Source of the DNA: Leptospira perolatii
GTDB lineage: Bacteria > Spirochaetota > Leptospiria > Leptospirales > Leptospiraceae
Length of the DNA: 64,000 bases
Direction of reading: 5' to 3'
Assembly (NCBI RefSeq): GCF_002811875.1
Contig: NZ_NPDZ01000016.1
Span: 1 to 64,000 of the forward strand
The notes beneath the pieces are model-generated. The model was not told where the DNA came from. It saw only the letters and a list, made by a program, of their open reading frames with translations, and did not search any database. Positions 54,433 to 64,000 of this stretch are shown piece after piece (positions within the stretch are counted from its first letter, which is position 1; each line of letters starts with the position of its first letter). The position numbers and the translations under genes are program-made.

Positions 54433-55563
54433 ATGACTCGAAAGATCCTTCATATTGATATGGATGCATTCTATGCTTCGGTGGAACAAAGGGACAATCC
54501 GGACTACCGAGGGAAACCGATCGTAGTGGGAGGTCCTCCGAATTCCCGAGGAGTCGTTTGCGCAGCAAGTTACGAAGCAAGAAAATTCGGAATCCGTTCC
54601 GCGATGCCTTGTTCTCAGGCATATCGACTTTGTCCATCTGCGATTTTCGTAAGACCTAGATTCGAAATTTATAAAATAGTTTCTCGGCAAATTCGAGAAA
54701 TCTTTTTGGAATACACAGACAAAGTGGAGATGCTCTCCTTGGATGAAGCATTCTTGGATGTCACTGAGAATAAAAAAGGAATCCAATACGCTACTTCCAT
54801 CGCAAAAGAAATACGATCTAGAATCTTTGAGAGCACAAACCTAACAGCCTCTGCAGGAGTAGGAACTAGTAAATTCGTCGCGAAAGTTGCTACGGATCGA
54901 AATAAGCCGAACGGAATGACAGTGGTAAGACCAGAAGATACGCTATCATTCATAGAATCCTTGCCTATCGAAAGCTTTCCCGGAGTCGGAAAAGTCACGC
55001 ACAAAAAAATGCTAGAGATTGGAATACGGAACGGAACTGATTTGAAAAAGACTTCTAGAGAAGAATTGCTCAAACATTTCGGAAAAATGGGAAACTGGCT
55101 CTACAATGTAGCAAGAGGAATCGACGAAAGAGAAGTGGAATCTTCGCGCCTGAGAAAATCCTTAGGAGCAGAATCTACTTTCTCTCAAGACCTGATCCAA
55201 AAAGAAGATTTGGTCAGCGAGTTAGAAGCGATTTCCGAAGAATTGGAAAGAAGACTATTGAAGAGCAATTTTAGTGCAAGGACCTTCAGCTTAAAAATCA
55301 AGTTCAAGGATTTTACCGTGAAGTCCAGAAGTAGAACTTTTACAGAAGCTCCTAGAACAAAAGAAGCATTCTTAAAAGTCTCTCTCGAAATGCTCGAAGA
55401 ATTTTTGACAGAGAACGGAACTTCTGCGGTTCCGATCCGCCTACTGGGTTTGAGTTTGTCTCATCCAGAAAGTTCGAACAAAGATTTAGAAGATGGTTTT
55501 GCAGGTTCTTTGTTTCATTTTGAGGAAGAAACTCTAGAACCTATGGCTTTCGACGATCTTTAA
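54433..55563 (+). CDS. dinB: DNA polymerase IV
   Basis: A 376-residue Y-family translesion polymerase. Catalytic Asp/Glu residues are in [15 protein letters not shown] and [23 protein letters not shown] and the helix-hairpin-helix [12 protein letters not shown] are typical. Slightly longer than E. coli DinB. Its 3' end overlaps the recQ 3' end by 30 bp, tail to tail. No LexA-type palindrome was evident upstream. Confidence 0.93.
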   Translation: MTRKILHIDMDAFYASVEQRDNPDYRGKPIVVGGPPNSRGVVCAASYEARKFGIRSAMPCSQAYRLCPSAIFVRPRFEIYKIVSRQIREIFLEYTDKVEMLSLDEAFLDVTENKKGIQYATSIAKEIRSRIFESTNLTASAGVGTSKFVAKVATDRNKPNGMTVVRPEDTLSFIESLPIESFPGVGKVTHKKMLEIGIRNGTDLKKTSREELLKHFGKMGNWLYNVARGIDEREVESSRLRKSLGAESTFSQDLIQKEDLVSELEAISEELERRLLKSNFSARTFSLKIKFKDFTVKSRSRTFTEAPRTKEAFLKVSLEMLEEFLTENGTSAVPIRLLGLSLSHPESSNKDLEDGFAGSLFHFEEETLEPMAFDDL

Positions 55564-57435
55564 GATCTCAGCTCCATACTGAGCCACCTTCGACTCTCCC
55601 ATCCCTTTGATCAATTTCAGTTCTTCCAGTGAGTCCGGCATTTGCTCCGCGATTCTAGCTAGAACCGGATTTTGCAAAACCATAAACTTTTTCCACTTAC
55701 GTCTTCTCGCGGTTCTGTCTCGAAAATTCTTCAATTCATTGAGAAGTACTTTTGTAGGGGAAGAAGACTTTGCCTTTTTCAAAGTAGAAGGCGATTTCTG
55801 GTCAGCGATTTCCGATTTTCGCTTTTTGCCTGAAAAATTTTTTCCTAGATTCGCGAGATACAACTTAGGGTACTTTTGCCCTTTCACTAATAACTTTTTT
55901 TCAAAAAGCCATTTTTCCAAGATGAGTTGAATGGATTCTTCCGGCACGTGAGAAAGAGTTGCATAAAAAGAAGATCGATCTAGTCTCCTTCTAAGTACTT
56001 CTTTGGACTTGGATCCCCTTAGAGCACTAGAAACTATTTTTTTACCGAATCTTGCCGGGTATTCGCTTAATAAACCTTCTATATTCTGTATCTCTTCGCT
56101 ACTAAACTCGTGAGATTGTTTTTCTCTTTTCTTTTCTGATTTGATTCTTTCTCTTTCTATATACGCTTCTCTTCCGGACTCGGTTCTGCTCGCTTCCAAA
56201 CAGATATCGCATTGATTACAAGGCTCGGTTTCTTCTCCAAAATAACCGCAAAGGGATCTTTGTCGGCATTCCAAAGAAGTGGCGTACGACTTTACATGTG
56301 AGAGCAGCGTATCTCCCCCCTTGTAATTCGCTTCTTTGGAAAGTAAAAAATTTTGCACATTCAAATCGCTCGGATGAAAAAACAGAATGCAATCGGATGG
56401 TTTGCCGTCTCTTCCCGCCCTGCCCGCTTCTTGATAATAACTTTCTAAAGAAGAAGGAACTTGATAATGTAAAACTAGTCTTACATCCGGACTGTCCAAA
56501 CCCATTCCAAATGCATTCGTCGCAACAAGTACATTCGTTTTCCCCGAAGAATAACCGTCCTGTGTCTTTTCCCGACTGGAATCGGTTCTGCCTGCATGAT
56601 ATTTTCCAATCTTATAACCCGACTTCTTGAGCAATTCGTAAAGTGAATCCACTTTGGCTCGGGTCGAACAATAGATAATCGCTTTTCCGGAGGAAAGCTT
56701 TCTAAAATTACTATATTCTAATATACTCAAAAGATCTGCTTCTTTCTCTCTCTCCGATTGGGGAAATCGGATCTGAAAACGTAAGTTCGGTCTTGCGTAA
56801 GTGCCTTGTACACCAACCGGAGAGACCAGACCCAGGCTATCAGAAATATCCTTTTTGACCCGGTCCGTTGCAGTAGCTGTTAGCGCCACCCAAGGCAAGC
56901 TCGCAGGAAGGTGATTCCTTAGAGTGTACAACCTGCGATATTCTGGGCGAAAATCGTGACCCCATTGCGAAACACAATGTGCCTCGTCGACTGCGATCAA
57001 TCGTACGGGAAACTTTGGAAGTAGATCCAGAAACGATCTAGAAGTTGCTCTTTCCGGAGATACATAAAGTATTCTGATCTTTCCGGTCGCCGCCCTCGAT
57101 AGAATTCTAATTTGCTCCAATTCATCTTGCGTAGAATTACAATACGCAGCCTCTAAGCCCCTCGCGGTCAGTGAATCAACTTGGTCCTTCATTAAAGCGA
57201 TTAGAGGAGAGATAACTATAGTCAGACCTGTTTCAAATACGAAGGAAGGCAATTGGTAGATCAGAGACTTTCCGCCTCCGGTAGGAAGAATCGACAAAAC
57301 ATCTTTGCCTTCTAAGATGGATTGCAAGGCTTCCCACTGGCCTGCCCTGAACTGAGCGAAACCGAATGCCGCTTTTAACGCAGCTTCCCAGTCTCTCTTA
57401 GATATAGAGCTCGGCATTCCAACGCTAGATTTCAT
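55534..57435 (-). CDS. recQ: ATP-dependent DNA helicase RecQ
   Basis: A 633-residue 3'-5' helicase. Walker [19 protein letters not shown] in [16 protein letters not shown], and [13 protein letters not shown] are intact; the RecQ zinc cysteines are in [11 protein letters not shown] and CNQCDIC. A winged-helix region follows, then a C-terminal HRDC-like domain ([22 protein letters not shown]). Longer linker than usual. Coupled to mnmC upstream by an ATGA overlap; convergent with dinB. Confidence 0.93.
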   Translation of the reverse strand: MKSSVGMPSSISKRDWEAALKAAFGFAQFRAGQWEALQSILEGKDVLSILPTGGGKSLIYQLPSFVFETGLTIVISPLIALMKDQVDSLTARGLEAAYCNSTQDELEQIRILSRAATGKIRILYVSPERATSRSFLDLLPKFPVRLIAVDEAHCVSQWGHDFRPEYRRLYTLRNHLPASLPWVALTATATDRVKKDISDSLGLVSPVGVQGTYARPNLRFQIRFPQSEREKEADLLSILEYSNFRKLSSGKAIIYCSTRAKVDSLYELLKKSGYKIGKYHAGRTDSSREKTQDGYSSGKTNVLVATNAFGMGLDSPDVRLVLHYQVPSSLESYYQEAGRAGRDGKPSDCILFFHPSDLNVQNFLLSKEANYKGGDTLLSHVKSYATSLECRQRSLCGYFGEETEPCNQCDICLEASRTESGREAYIERERIKSEKKREKQSHEFSSEEIQNIEGLLSEYPARFGKKIVSSALRGSKSKEVLRRRLDRSSFYATLSHVPEESIQLILEKWLFEKKLLVKGQKYPKLYLANLGKNFSGKKRKSEIADQKSPSTLKKAKSSSPTKVLLNELKNFRDRTARRRKWKKFMVLQNPVLARIAEQMPDSLEELKLIKGMGESKVAQYGAEILKIVESHRF

Positions 57436-59477
57436 TTTTCACTTTCCTGATGTGTGACTGGTTCCATATTCCTAATTTTTCGATATAGAAATCTTGCAGG
57501 ATCTAACGCAGAGTACAAGCTATTTTCCACGGGAAGTGGCTCGTTGCAAATCACGCTCGCTAACAATTCTCCACCGATCAAACTCGATAGAACTCCTCTA
57601 GATCCAAGTCCACCAAAAACGAATAAGCCCTGAATCGGCTCCATTGGTTCGTATTCCTTGTTTCTGTTTCTAGGAAGCCCGGAGCCCGTGTAAATTTTTT
57701 TGAATTGTTTAGGATTCGGTACAGGACCAAGTATCGGAAAACGATCTTTCGTCTGAGATCTGATTCCCACAACTTCACGTATCTCCTGAACCGATTCTAA
57801 GTTCAGCCCTTCGAATCTATTTCGAGCAAAACTTAATAGTGCCTGCGTGTCCTCAGATCTAGGATTCTCCTCCAGATGAAATTCGTCAAAGGTAGAACCT
57901 AGAATTCTTTTTCCTTCGCACAAAGGTGTTAGATAATGTTCTGCTACATGAATCGGTTCCGTGCCAATGTTCGATTCGATTGGTCCCGCACCTTTTGAAA
58001 ACTCGATTTCTAAAAGCTGTCCTCTCACTTTGCTCAATTCAAATAAAGATTCTCCCAGGAAAGAATCCAGGAGTTTTTGAATTCCAATCGAATTTGCCAG
58101 GACAAGAGCGGACCCACAAGCAATCTCTACTCCATTTTGATCTAAAACCATCCAATTCGAGTCTTCTTTTCGGATCTCTTTTACAGTACATGAACTTTTT
58201 TGAATATTCCGATGATTGAATAAATTTTCGACTAACCTCGGTGTTTCGGTCCAGAATCCCGAAGGAAAAAACATCGCCCTTTGTTTCGCACTTAGCAAAG
58301 TTGATTTTTGACTCGAATCGCTCAACTCCTCCGCGATTTCAATGGGAAGTGAATGATTGCTTGCTCCTTGCGTCAGCCTTTCCCAAGAACATTCTTCGGT
58401 TTCCAACTGAAGAGTCCCAGAAATTGCAAAATCTTCCTTTTGCAAAAGATAAGGATACCTGCGCAATGAATGCCCAAGAGCTCTCAATGTCCAAAGGCTA
58501 GTCGGACTGGGAAATTTGGTTAGATGAGGATGAGAGATCGCCTTTGGAATCGCGGAGGCTTGGTTTGGTGAATTCGCATCTATTACGATAATGGAATATC
58601 CGCGAATCGCGAGAGAACGGGCCACCGATGCTCCAGCCAATCCTCCGCCTATGATCAGAATCGGAGTTTCTTTCTTAGGAGGCGCCTGTTTTGTTATTGG
58701 ATAAGCGAACTGATTTTTGAGAACTGCGGATTTTTTCGAGTTGGTCCCTATGGCAGAACTGGTTCCGAAAGCTTGCTCTCCTAACATTTTACCGCAAAGC
58801 ATTTCACGTTTTCTTCCGTAGCCTTTCTTTTTTTCCAGCTGGAATCCAGCCTTTGAAAGAGAATCTTTTACACTTTTAGCTACGGTGAATGTTGAAAAAG
58901 TAGCTCCTTTGTTCGCAAGCTTTCCGATCTGAAACAAAAGTTCTTCTTCCCAGAGTTCAGGATTTTTGGAAGGAGCAAAGCCATCTAAAAAAAAGCAGTC
59001 AAACTTTCCTGAGGAATCAGGCAAAAGACTTCGAGCGTCTCCGATCCAAAGGTGCAGGCAAATTCTATCCACCTCAAATAAAAAGGAATTGCAACCTGCC
59101 ACCAAATTAGTGTATGTCGGTAGAAATTTTTCCAGAACTCCTGACAATTCCGGAAAACAAGAAATCGCTTTTTCGATTTCATCTCGAGTTAATGGAAACA
59201 TTTCGTAAGAAACGAATTTTAGCAAAGAGAACGGAGACTTAATTCGTAACTCTTCCCAGAGCTTCCAAGTAGCAAAAAAATTCAAACCGGTTCCAAAACC
59301 GATTTCTAATATTGAAAATGCGGGTATATTAGAATCATTTGATAGACTCAGTCTATCTGACAAATTGTTTCCATCGATAAATACGTGACGAGTTTCTTCT
59401 AAACCGTTTTCTGGCGAAAAGTAAATATCTCCGAAATTCTTAGAAACAGGAGTTCCATTCTCCTTCCAGTCGATCAC
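57432..59477 (-). CDS. mnmC: Bifunctional tRNA modification enzyme MnmC
   Basis: A 681-residue fusion. The N-terminal methyltransferase (MnmC2) has the SAM motif [20 protein letters not shown] and the [12 protein letters not shown] block; the C-terminal FAD oxidoreductase (MnmC1) has [19 protein letters not shown] and the closing [16 protein letters not shown]. Together they turn cmnm5s2U into mnm5s2U at the wobble position of certain tRNAs. Both active regions look intact. ATGA overlaps join it to the lipoprotein gene upstream and to recQ downstream. Confidence 0.92.
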   Translation of the reverse strand: MIDWKENGTPVSKNFGDIYFSPENGLEETRHVFIDGNNLSDRLSLSNDSNIPAFSILEIGFGTGLNFFATWKLWEELRIKSPFSLLKFVSYEMFPLTRDEIEKAISCFPELSGVLEKFLPTYTNLVAGCNSFLFEVDRICLHLWIGDARSLLPDSSGKFDCFFLDGFAPSKNPELWEEELLFQIGKLANKGATFSTFTVAKSVKDSLSKAGFQLEKKKGYGRKREMLCGKMLGEQAFGTSSAIGTNSKKSAVLKNQFAYPITKQAPPKKETPILIIGGGLAGASVARSLAIRGYSIIVIDANSPNQASAIPKAISHPHLTKFPSPTSLWTLRALGHSLRRYPYLLQKEDFAISGTLQLETEECSWERLTQGASNHSLPIEIAEELSDSSQKSTLLSAKQRAMFFPSGFWTETPRLVENLFNHRNIQKSSCTVKEIRKEDSNWMVLDQNGVEIACGSALVLANSIGIQKLLDSFLGESLFELSKVRGQLLEIEFSKGAGPIESNIGTEPIHVAEHYLTPLCEGKRILGSTFDEFHLEENPRSEDTQALLSFARNRFEGLNLESVQEIREVVGIRSQTKDRFPILGPVPNPKQFKKIYTGSGLPRNRNKEYEPMEPIQGLFVFGGLGSRGVLSSLIGGELLASVICNEPLPVENSLYSALDPARFLYRKIRNMEPVTHQESEK

Positions 59478-60478
59478 CCTTCTGTGTCTCCCCGAAGATT
59501 GGAACTTCTTTCCCGGTTTCTAGGAATTCCCGAAGAAGGTAAATCGTCCTTCAATTCCGGCTGAAAAGCTCGATTCGGAACTTCGGACTCTTTTGCGAGT
59601 TGAATCTCCTTCCTTATTCCCAAGCGCATCGTACTCATGGACATATAGAGTGAGGGAGCCGGCTGGTTGTTTGCAGTGAGAACATGTTGTTCCACAACAG
59701 TACCTTTGCCCGTCTGATCACCGAAGTTGGTCAGTTCCAAAAAAAGATATGCGTTATAAAGTATCGTGTCCGGAAAATACTGACCGACCTTATACTCCAT
59801 TAATAAACGAATCCCCTTCAGCTCCATCAATTCGTTCTTTACGCTCGAGACTCTTCGTTCGTTTTCTAAAATATCCAAACGATAAAATGCCAACCCATAC
59901 AGAGGACCCACGCCAAAATTAAAGCTCTGTCCTGTATAGTATCCCAAATAGAACGTAAAGAATACTTGATAATCCTCATAGATATAATCCATCTTTCTAC
60001 CGAATACCGATGGAAGCGGAAAGAGCTGATACTGAAGGTATTGTTCAGGAGTAATGTAAGGTCTACCGTCATCCGGAAAATTGATCAAGGTCCCGCGATA
60101 TGTCCTGGGGGAAGTGAGACTAAAAGACCAAGCGAACCAATTTAAAAAGGATAACCAACCTTTTAACTCACCTGCTCCAGGGAGCCTCCCGGGAACCGAA
60201 CCGATTGAGTAGAATGCACGATATACGGAGGAGTCTTTACTAACGATATGATTTTCTGTCATCTCAGACTGGGCACCTAGAGGCTTGGCAGGCAAGCCGC
60301 CAAAAGAAGGAGGCCTAGTCATAAAATTCAAACTGGTAACTTCGGCGCCCGCATTGATAATGATAGAATCGAGTACGTGCGATAAGGACTTGCAGTCTAA
60401 TCCGAAGCACAGAATGATAATGAGAAGGGTCCGGGTCAGACGGCGAAAGTAAGTTCTGCTTTTTGCCGATCTTCCCAT
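59474..60478 (-). CDS. Exported protein of unknown function
   Basis: A 334-residue protein with a basic N-terminus and hydrophobic segment (LLIIILCFGLDC), possibly a lipoprotein signal. Tyr/Phe-rich middle (YEDYQVFFTFYLGYYTGQSFNFGVGPLYGLAFYRLD) suggests beta strands, perhaps an outer-membrane protein. I know no named family. First gene of the operon with mnmC and recQ through an ATGA overlap. Confidence 0.65.
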   Translation of the reverse strand: MGRSAKSRTYFRRLTRTLLIIILCFGLDCKSLSHVLDSIIINAGAEVTSLNFMTRPPSFGGLPAKPLGAQSEMTENHIVSKDSSVYRAFYSIGSVPGRLPGAGELKGWLSFLNWFAWSFSLTSPRTYRGTLINFPDDGRPYITPEQYLQYQLFPLPSVFGRKMDYIYEDYQVFFTFYLGYYTGQSFNFGVGPLYGLAFYRLDILENERRVSSVKNELMELKGIRLLMEYKVGQYFPDTILYNAYLFLELTNFGDQTGKGTVVEQHVLTANNQPAPSLYMSMSTMRLGIRKEIQLAKESEVPNRAFQPELKDDLPSSGIPRNRERSSNLRGDTEG

Positions 60479-60597
60479 TCCATGCCAGATTCATCCGATC
60501 CCTATCGAATCCAAGTCCTATTTGGAAATTGACCTTTCGGTTTCAGGAGGGTTGACTGGCAATGGTGCAAATTCGACACTAGCTCATATAGCGTTTC

Positions 60598-61626
60598 ATG
60601 AACACTGTTTTCGCACAACCTATGATTTCACCGGTTTCGGTCGCGCCTATGATGGATTGGACCGACAGACATTTTCGTACCTTTTTGAGATTCATTACGA
60701 AAAAGACTCTGCTATACACCGAAATGGTCACTACTGGTGCGATCCTAAGGGGAGATCGAAATAGGCATCTTGGATTTTCCTTGGAGGAACTCCCTCTTTC
60801 TTTACAGCTGGGGGGAAATGAGCCGAGCAAGCTTGCAGAATGCGCAAAGATCGGAAGCGATTTCGGTTATTCTGAGATCAATTTAAATGTAGGATGTCCT
60901 TCAGACAAGGTACAAGAAGGAAATTTCGGAGCTTGTTTAATGAGGCATCCGGATCAGGTCGCAGAATGCATATCCGAGATGTCTGCGGCAGTTCGCATTC
61001 CTGTTACTGTGAAATGTAGAATCGGAATCCCGGGAAAGGATCAACTCGAGGATCTCCTGCATTTTGTGGAAAAGGTTCACAATGCCGGCGCAAACCGAAT
61101 CACAATCCATGCAAGAATTGCGATCTTAGAAGGACTTAGCCCGGCACAAAATCGATCCGTACCTCCGCTACGCTATGGAGATGTATACCAAGTGAAGAAA
61201 TCTTTTCCAAATGTAATCGTCGAAATCAATGGCGGAATCAAGACTTTGGACGAGGTTAATTCACACCTGAACCATGTTGACGGAGTAATGATTGGAAGGG
61301 CTGCATACGAAAACCCTTTCCTATTTTCCAAAGTAGATGAGCTTTTTTTCGGAATGTCACCGAATCAAAAATCAAAGAGAGAAATATTTTTCCAGTTAAA
61401 TGAATACCTCCAAAGGAATATAGACCAAGGCGAAAAACCTGCTCGAATCCTCAAACACGTGCTAGGTGCGTTTCATGGAGTCAGAGGTGCAAAATCCTAC
61501 CGAAGAATTCTGACCGAAGGTATGCACGTAGATTTTTCTAGCGATCTTTTGGAGCGGGCTCTACAGAACTTACCTAACGAAGAACTGGATTCTGCGGTTA
61601 CTGCGTCTCCAGAGTTCGCATTTTAG
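60598..61626 (+). CDS. dusA: tRNA-dihydrouridine synthase A
   Basis: A 342-residue flavoenzyme reducing uridines in the tRNA D-loop. APMMDWTDRHFR near the N-terminus, catalytic Cys in NVGCPSDKVQ, and the DusA-specific HARIAILEGLSPAQNRSVPPLRY are present, as is the MIGRAAYENPF FMN-binding strand. Full length. Divergent from the lipoprotein-mnmC-recQ operon; the start ATG at 60598 is the first in frame. Confidence 0.93.
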   Translation: MNTVFAQPMISPVSVAPMMDWTDRHFRTFLRFITKKTLLYTEMVTTGAILRGDRNRHLGFSLEELPLSLQLGGNEPSKLAECAKIGSDFGYSEINLNVGCPSDKVQEGNFGACLMRHPDQVAECISEMSAAVRIPVTVKCRIGIPGKDQLEDLLHFVEKVHNAGANRITIHARIAILEGLSPAQNRSVPPLRYGDVYQVKKSFPNVIVEINGGIKTLDEVNSHLNHVDGVMIGRAAYENPFLFSKVDELFFGMSPNQKSKREIFFQLNEYLQRNIDQGEKPARILKHVLGAFHGVRGAKSYRRILTEGMHVDFSSDLLERALQNLPNEELDSAVTASPEFAF

Positions 61627-61747
61627 CAGACTAGCATTTCGCATTACAACGATTCTGTTTTGCGAAATGCCAAAAGAATCTAGTAAAGCGTCTTTTTATT
61701 TTATCCTTGCAAATCTGCCTAGACCGAATGAAGCTTAACCCTTCCCT

Positions 61748-63655
61748 ATGTTTTGGGTGCTCTGGATTTTACTCTTCCTTTCTAACTCCTTACAGGCAGA
61801 GCAGATCGATTCCTGGTCCGTAAAGAGCCTAGATGCAGACTGGACTTTTACTCAGGAAGGATCGCCAACTCCGCGTTCGGTGAAAATTGCCCTAGGCCTA
61901 CTGGACCAAGGATATAAAATTCCGATCAAAGGAAAGTATAGAATTGCAATTCACTATTCCGGAAAGAACGACGGTCTGACTCAAGGAGTATACTTAGATC
62001 GAATCCAGTCGATCGACAAGACCTACTGGAACGGAAAATTGATCGGGAGCACTGGTGAATTCGATCCGTATTCTCCGAATTGGATCCGGCCAAGATTTTA
62101 TCCGATTCCGACACACATGATCTTACCTGGCGAGAACGTTCTCGAGGTCGAAATAGAATGTAGAGAATCTAGACTATTTTGCGGAATCTTTCGCAGCGCT
62201 CCGAAGGTAGGAGACTACGACAAGATTAAGGAAGATTTAATATACGAAGATCTCGTCCAAGTGACATTTGCGGTTCTTTTCTTGGGAATTTTTTTACAGC
62301 AAGCAATTGCTCACTTTCTGAACCGATATTCGAATGCAAGTTTGTTCTTATCTTTATCAGCAATCCTTTATGTAGGTTGGAGAGTGGCTGTCCTAAATAA
62401 AACCCACTACCTCGGAATCCCATTCGAATTGATCGTTCGAGTTTTTTTTATCTGTCAGACTCTTTTCCCTGCATTCCTTATTCTTTTCGTATACGCACTC
62501 TTTGAAAAGAAACCCGGTATTTTTGTCCAAGCGATCTTAGGCGCAGACTTTATCATAGCATTCCTGCATCTGTATTCATTTTCTCCCGATCAAAGATTCC
62601 TAATGGTTTACTTTTGGGAAATTCTACTGGGACTGAAAATCATCGCGTTGGTAAGCCTTGTGGCAACCCACTATAAAAGTAGCGGAGAAGGAAAAATCAT
62701 ACTCATTGGTGCCTTACTCGCTGCGTTTTTAGGAATTTCAGATGTAGTGAAGGATGTCATAACGGGGAAAAATCAGTTTCTATTCCAGTATGGAATGCTC
62801 GTATTTCTATTCGCAGGGGTAATGGGAATTGCGGTGCAAAATGCAAGAGCACGGAAAGATCTAAAGGAACTCAACGAATCTCTGGAAACTCTTGTCGAAA
62901 TCAGAACACAAGAATTGGAAAAACAGTACAGACTCCTGAACGAAGAGATCATCGTTGCAGCAGGATTGCAATCGAAGCTAATTCCTGGCTTAGACGGCAA
63001 AATAGGACGACTACTGGTGAATTCGGTGTACGTTCCTGCGGAGAAAATCGGAGGAGACTACTTTGATTCCTATGCCTACGGAGAAGACAAGATCCAATTT
63101 TTGTTATGCGACGTGGCAGGTCACGGAATCTCGGCAGCACTGATTGCTTCTATGCTAAAGATCAGTTTCTTGGAATTGGCTCCCAAGCATTCCGAACCAG
63201 CTGATTTGTTAATCGAACTCAATGCTAGATTGGTCCCCGTAGTTGAAAAAAACTTTATCACAGCCGTTGCTGCCACCTTTGATTTAGAGCTCGGAGAAGT
63301 TCGCTATTCTTTAGCCGGTCATCCTCCTCCAGTTCTGGTTCGAGAAGAAAGCGAGGAGCCGATTATTATGGACGGAAAAGGTTCTATCCTTGGATGGAGG
63401 AAGGAAATCCAGCTCGGAACCTGGAGAGAAAAACTGAAAAGAGGAGATCGATTCTTTTTCTACACGGATGGAATCACTGAAGCAATCAGCCCTGAAAAGG
63501 AAATGTTCGGAGAAGCAAGGCTCATAAGTTTGCTACGGGATTCTTTCAGTAGAAATCCTAGAAATCTAAACGAAGAGATTCTTGCGAACATAAAAGACTT
63601 CGCGGGAAATAAGCTGCCTGATGATGTAACCTACCTTACAGTAGATGTTATCTAG
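61748..63655 (+). CDS. Membrane sensor PP2C-type phosphatase (7TMR-DISM/SpoIIE)
   Basis: A 635-residue receptor phosphatase. Signal peptide, then an extracytoplasmic jelly-roll-like region (residues 20-165, with YWNGKLIGSTGEFDP) of the 7TMR-DISM type, seven membrane helices (about 170-365), a coiled coil (372-395) and a SpoIIE/PP2C domain with metal-binding Asp in GGDYFDSY and DVAGHG and the late DDVTYLTVDV. It likely dephosphorylates an anti-sigma-factor antagonist in a partner-switching pathway. Partners are not in the window. Confidence 0.87.
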   Translation: MFWVLWILLFLSNSLQAEQIDSWSVKSLDADWTFTQEGSPTPRSVKIALGLLDQGYKIPIKGKYRIAIHYSGKNDGLTQGVYLDRIQSIDKTYWNGKLIGSTGEFDPYSPNWIRPRFYPIPTHMILPGENVLEVEIECRESRLFCGIFRSAPKVGDYDKIKEDLIYEDLVQVTFAVLFLGIFLQQAIAHFLNRYSNASLFLSLSAILYVGWRVAVLNKTHYLGIPFELIVRVFFICQTLFPAFLILFVYALFEKKPGIFVQAILGADFIIAFLHLYSFSPDQRFLMVYFWEILLGLKIIALVSLVATHYKSSGEGKIILIGALLAAFLGISDVVKDVITGKNQFLFQYGMLVFLFAGVMGIAVQNARARKDLKELNESLETLVEIRTQELEKQYRLLNEEIIVAAGLQSKLIPGLDGKIGRLLVNSVYVPAEKIGGDYFDSYAYGEDKIQFLLCDVAGHGISAALIASMLKISFLELAPKHSEPADLLIELNARLVPVVEKNFITAVAATFDLELGEVRYSLAGHPPPVLVREESEEPIIMDGKGSILGWRKEIQLGTWREKLKRGDRFFFYTDGITEAISPEKEMFGEARLISLLRDSFSRNPRNLNEEILANIKDFAGNKLPDDVTYLTVDVI

Positions 63656-63685
63656 AAATTTTCTAAAATTAAATCGTGGCTCAAA

Positions 63686-64000
63686 ATGGATCATTTGAAT
63701 TCAATCATCACTATCGACTGTGGCTATATAGAATCCGAACTAGCCTGTGCTTATTTGATCAAAGAGGGCGACCGTGCCTCCTTTGTAGAAACTAACACCT
63801 CTTTTGCGGTTCCAATTTTCTTAGAAACCTTAAATCAACAAGGTCTCCACCCGGAATCTGTGGATTTTATTATTATTACCCATGTCCATTTGGACCATGC
63901 GGGTGGAACCGGAGAATTATTAAAGCATTGTCCAAACGCTAAAGTGTTAGCTCACCCAAAAGCTGCGCCTCATATTATCGATCCTACGAGACTGATCAAC
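63686..64000 (+). CDS. MBL-fold metallo-hydrolase, partial
   Basis: The first 105 residues of a metallo-beta-lactamase-fold protein cut by the window edge. ATG at 63686; residues about 68-77 read THVHLDHAGG, the zinc-binding motif, preceded by IITIDCGY and AYLIKEGD strands of the fold. Could be a glyoxalase II-like or other hydrolase; the rest is needed to tell. It follows the phosphatase gene by 30 bp on the same strand. Confidence 0.85.
   Translation, partial: MDHLNSIITIDCGYIESELACAYLIKEGDRASFVETNTSFAVPIFLETLNQQGLHPESVDFIIITHVHLDHAGGTGELLKHCPNAKVLAHPKAAPHIIDPTRLIN

Overview
The window reads as chromosomal DNA of a Leptospira species. The clearest markers are OmpL1 (26687-27589), an outer-membrane porin known from pathogenic and intermediate leptospires, an LruC-domain lipoprotein (12782-14092), two DUF1554 lipoproteins (18562-19257 and 32097-32912), a bactofilin next to a LysM/M23 peptidase, and many short spirochaetal lipoprotein signals. 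The presence of OmpL1 argues against the saprophytic group; an intermediate (P2-like) species is my inference. Base composition looks moderate (roughly 40-45% GC by eye, not computed).

Layout. 1-340: what looks like the end of an IS481-type insertion sequence plus interspersed palindromes. 342-5809: MarR/DoxX pair, HisKA_2 sensor kinase, GNAT, VOC, HI0933-type flavoprotein, pirin. 5892-8349 (minus): trpE-trpG preceded by a doubly deleted acetolactate synthase gene (ilvB), which is itself preceded by a complete transcription attenuator: promoter, 13-residue Val/Leu leader peptide, antiterminator and terminator. 8541-15931: Tpx, an ALDH3-like dehydrogenase, HDOD protein, LruC lipoprotein, NarL-type two-component pair. 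16204-18430 (minus): an AT-rich accessory patch with a TMEM175-type channel, an SH3 lipoprotein, an integron attC-like site and a MazEF-type toxin-antitoxin pair under a perfect palindromic operator. 18562-24189 (minus): DUF1554 lipoprotein, then a class III adenylate cyclase / FecR / surface-protein operon. 24543-26378 (minus): thiC under a TPP riboswitch. 26687-33336: ompL1, pcm, tRNA-Phe, coaE, SPOR protein, membrane proteins, second DUF1554 lipoprotein, repeat-rich spacer, tRNA-Leu. 33645-42236: ispD-lysA (minus), then zinc phospholipase C-like protein, PBP1A, bactofilin, M23 peptidase, DUF900 lipoprotein hydrolase. 42485-45999: response regulator-histidine kinase hybrid, crotonase, TPR protein. 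46002-51592 (minus): five-gene run of methyltransferase, DEAD-box helicase, N-acetylmuramoyl-L-alanine amidase and two cell-envelope proteins. 51754-64000: RidA, ComF-like protein, DNA polymerase IV, RecQ-MnmC-lipoprotein operon (minus), DusA, SpoIIE-type phosphatase, and a metallo-beta-lactamase-fold protein cut by the right edge.

Most of the window is ordinary core genome: cell envelope (PBP1A, bactofilin, M23, amidase, SPOR), signalling (three histidine kinases, a NarL regulator, cyclase, PP2C phosphatase, HDOD), and cofactor and amino-acid metabolism. The most unusual parts are the branched-chain amino-acid attenuator now sitting in front of tryptophan genes through a wrecked ilvB, the attC-like cassette patch, and the tRNA-derived and palindromic repeats around 32937-33336.
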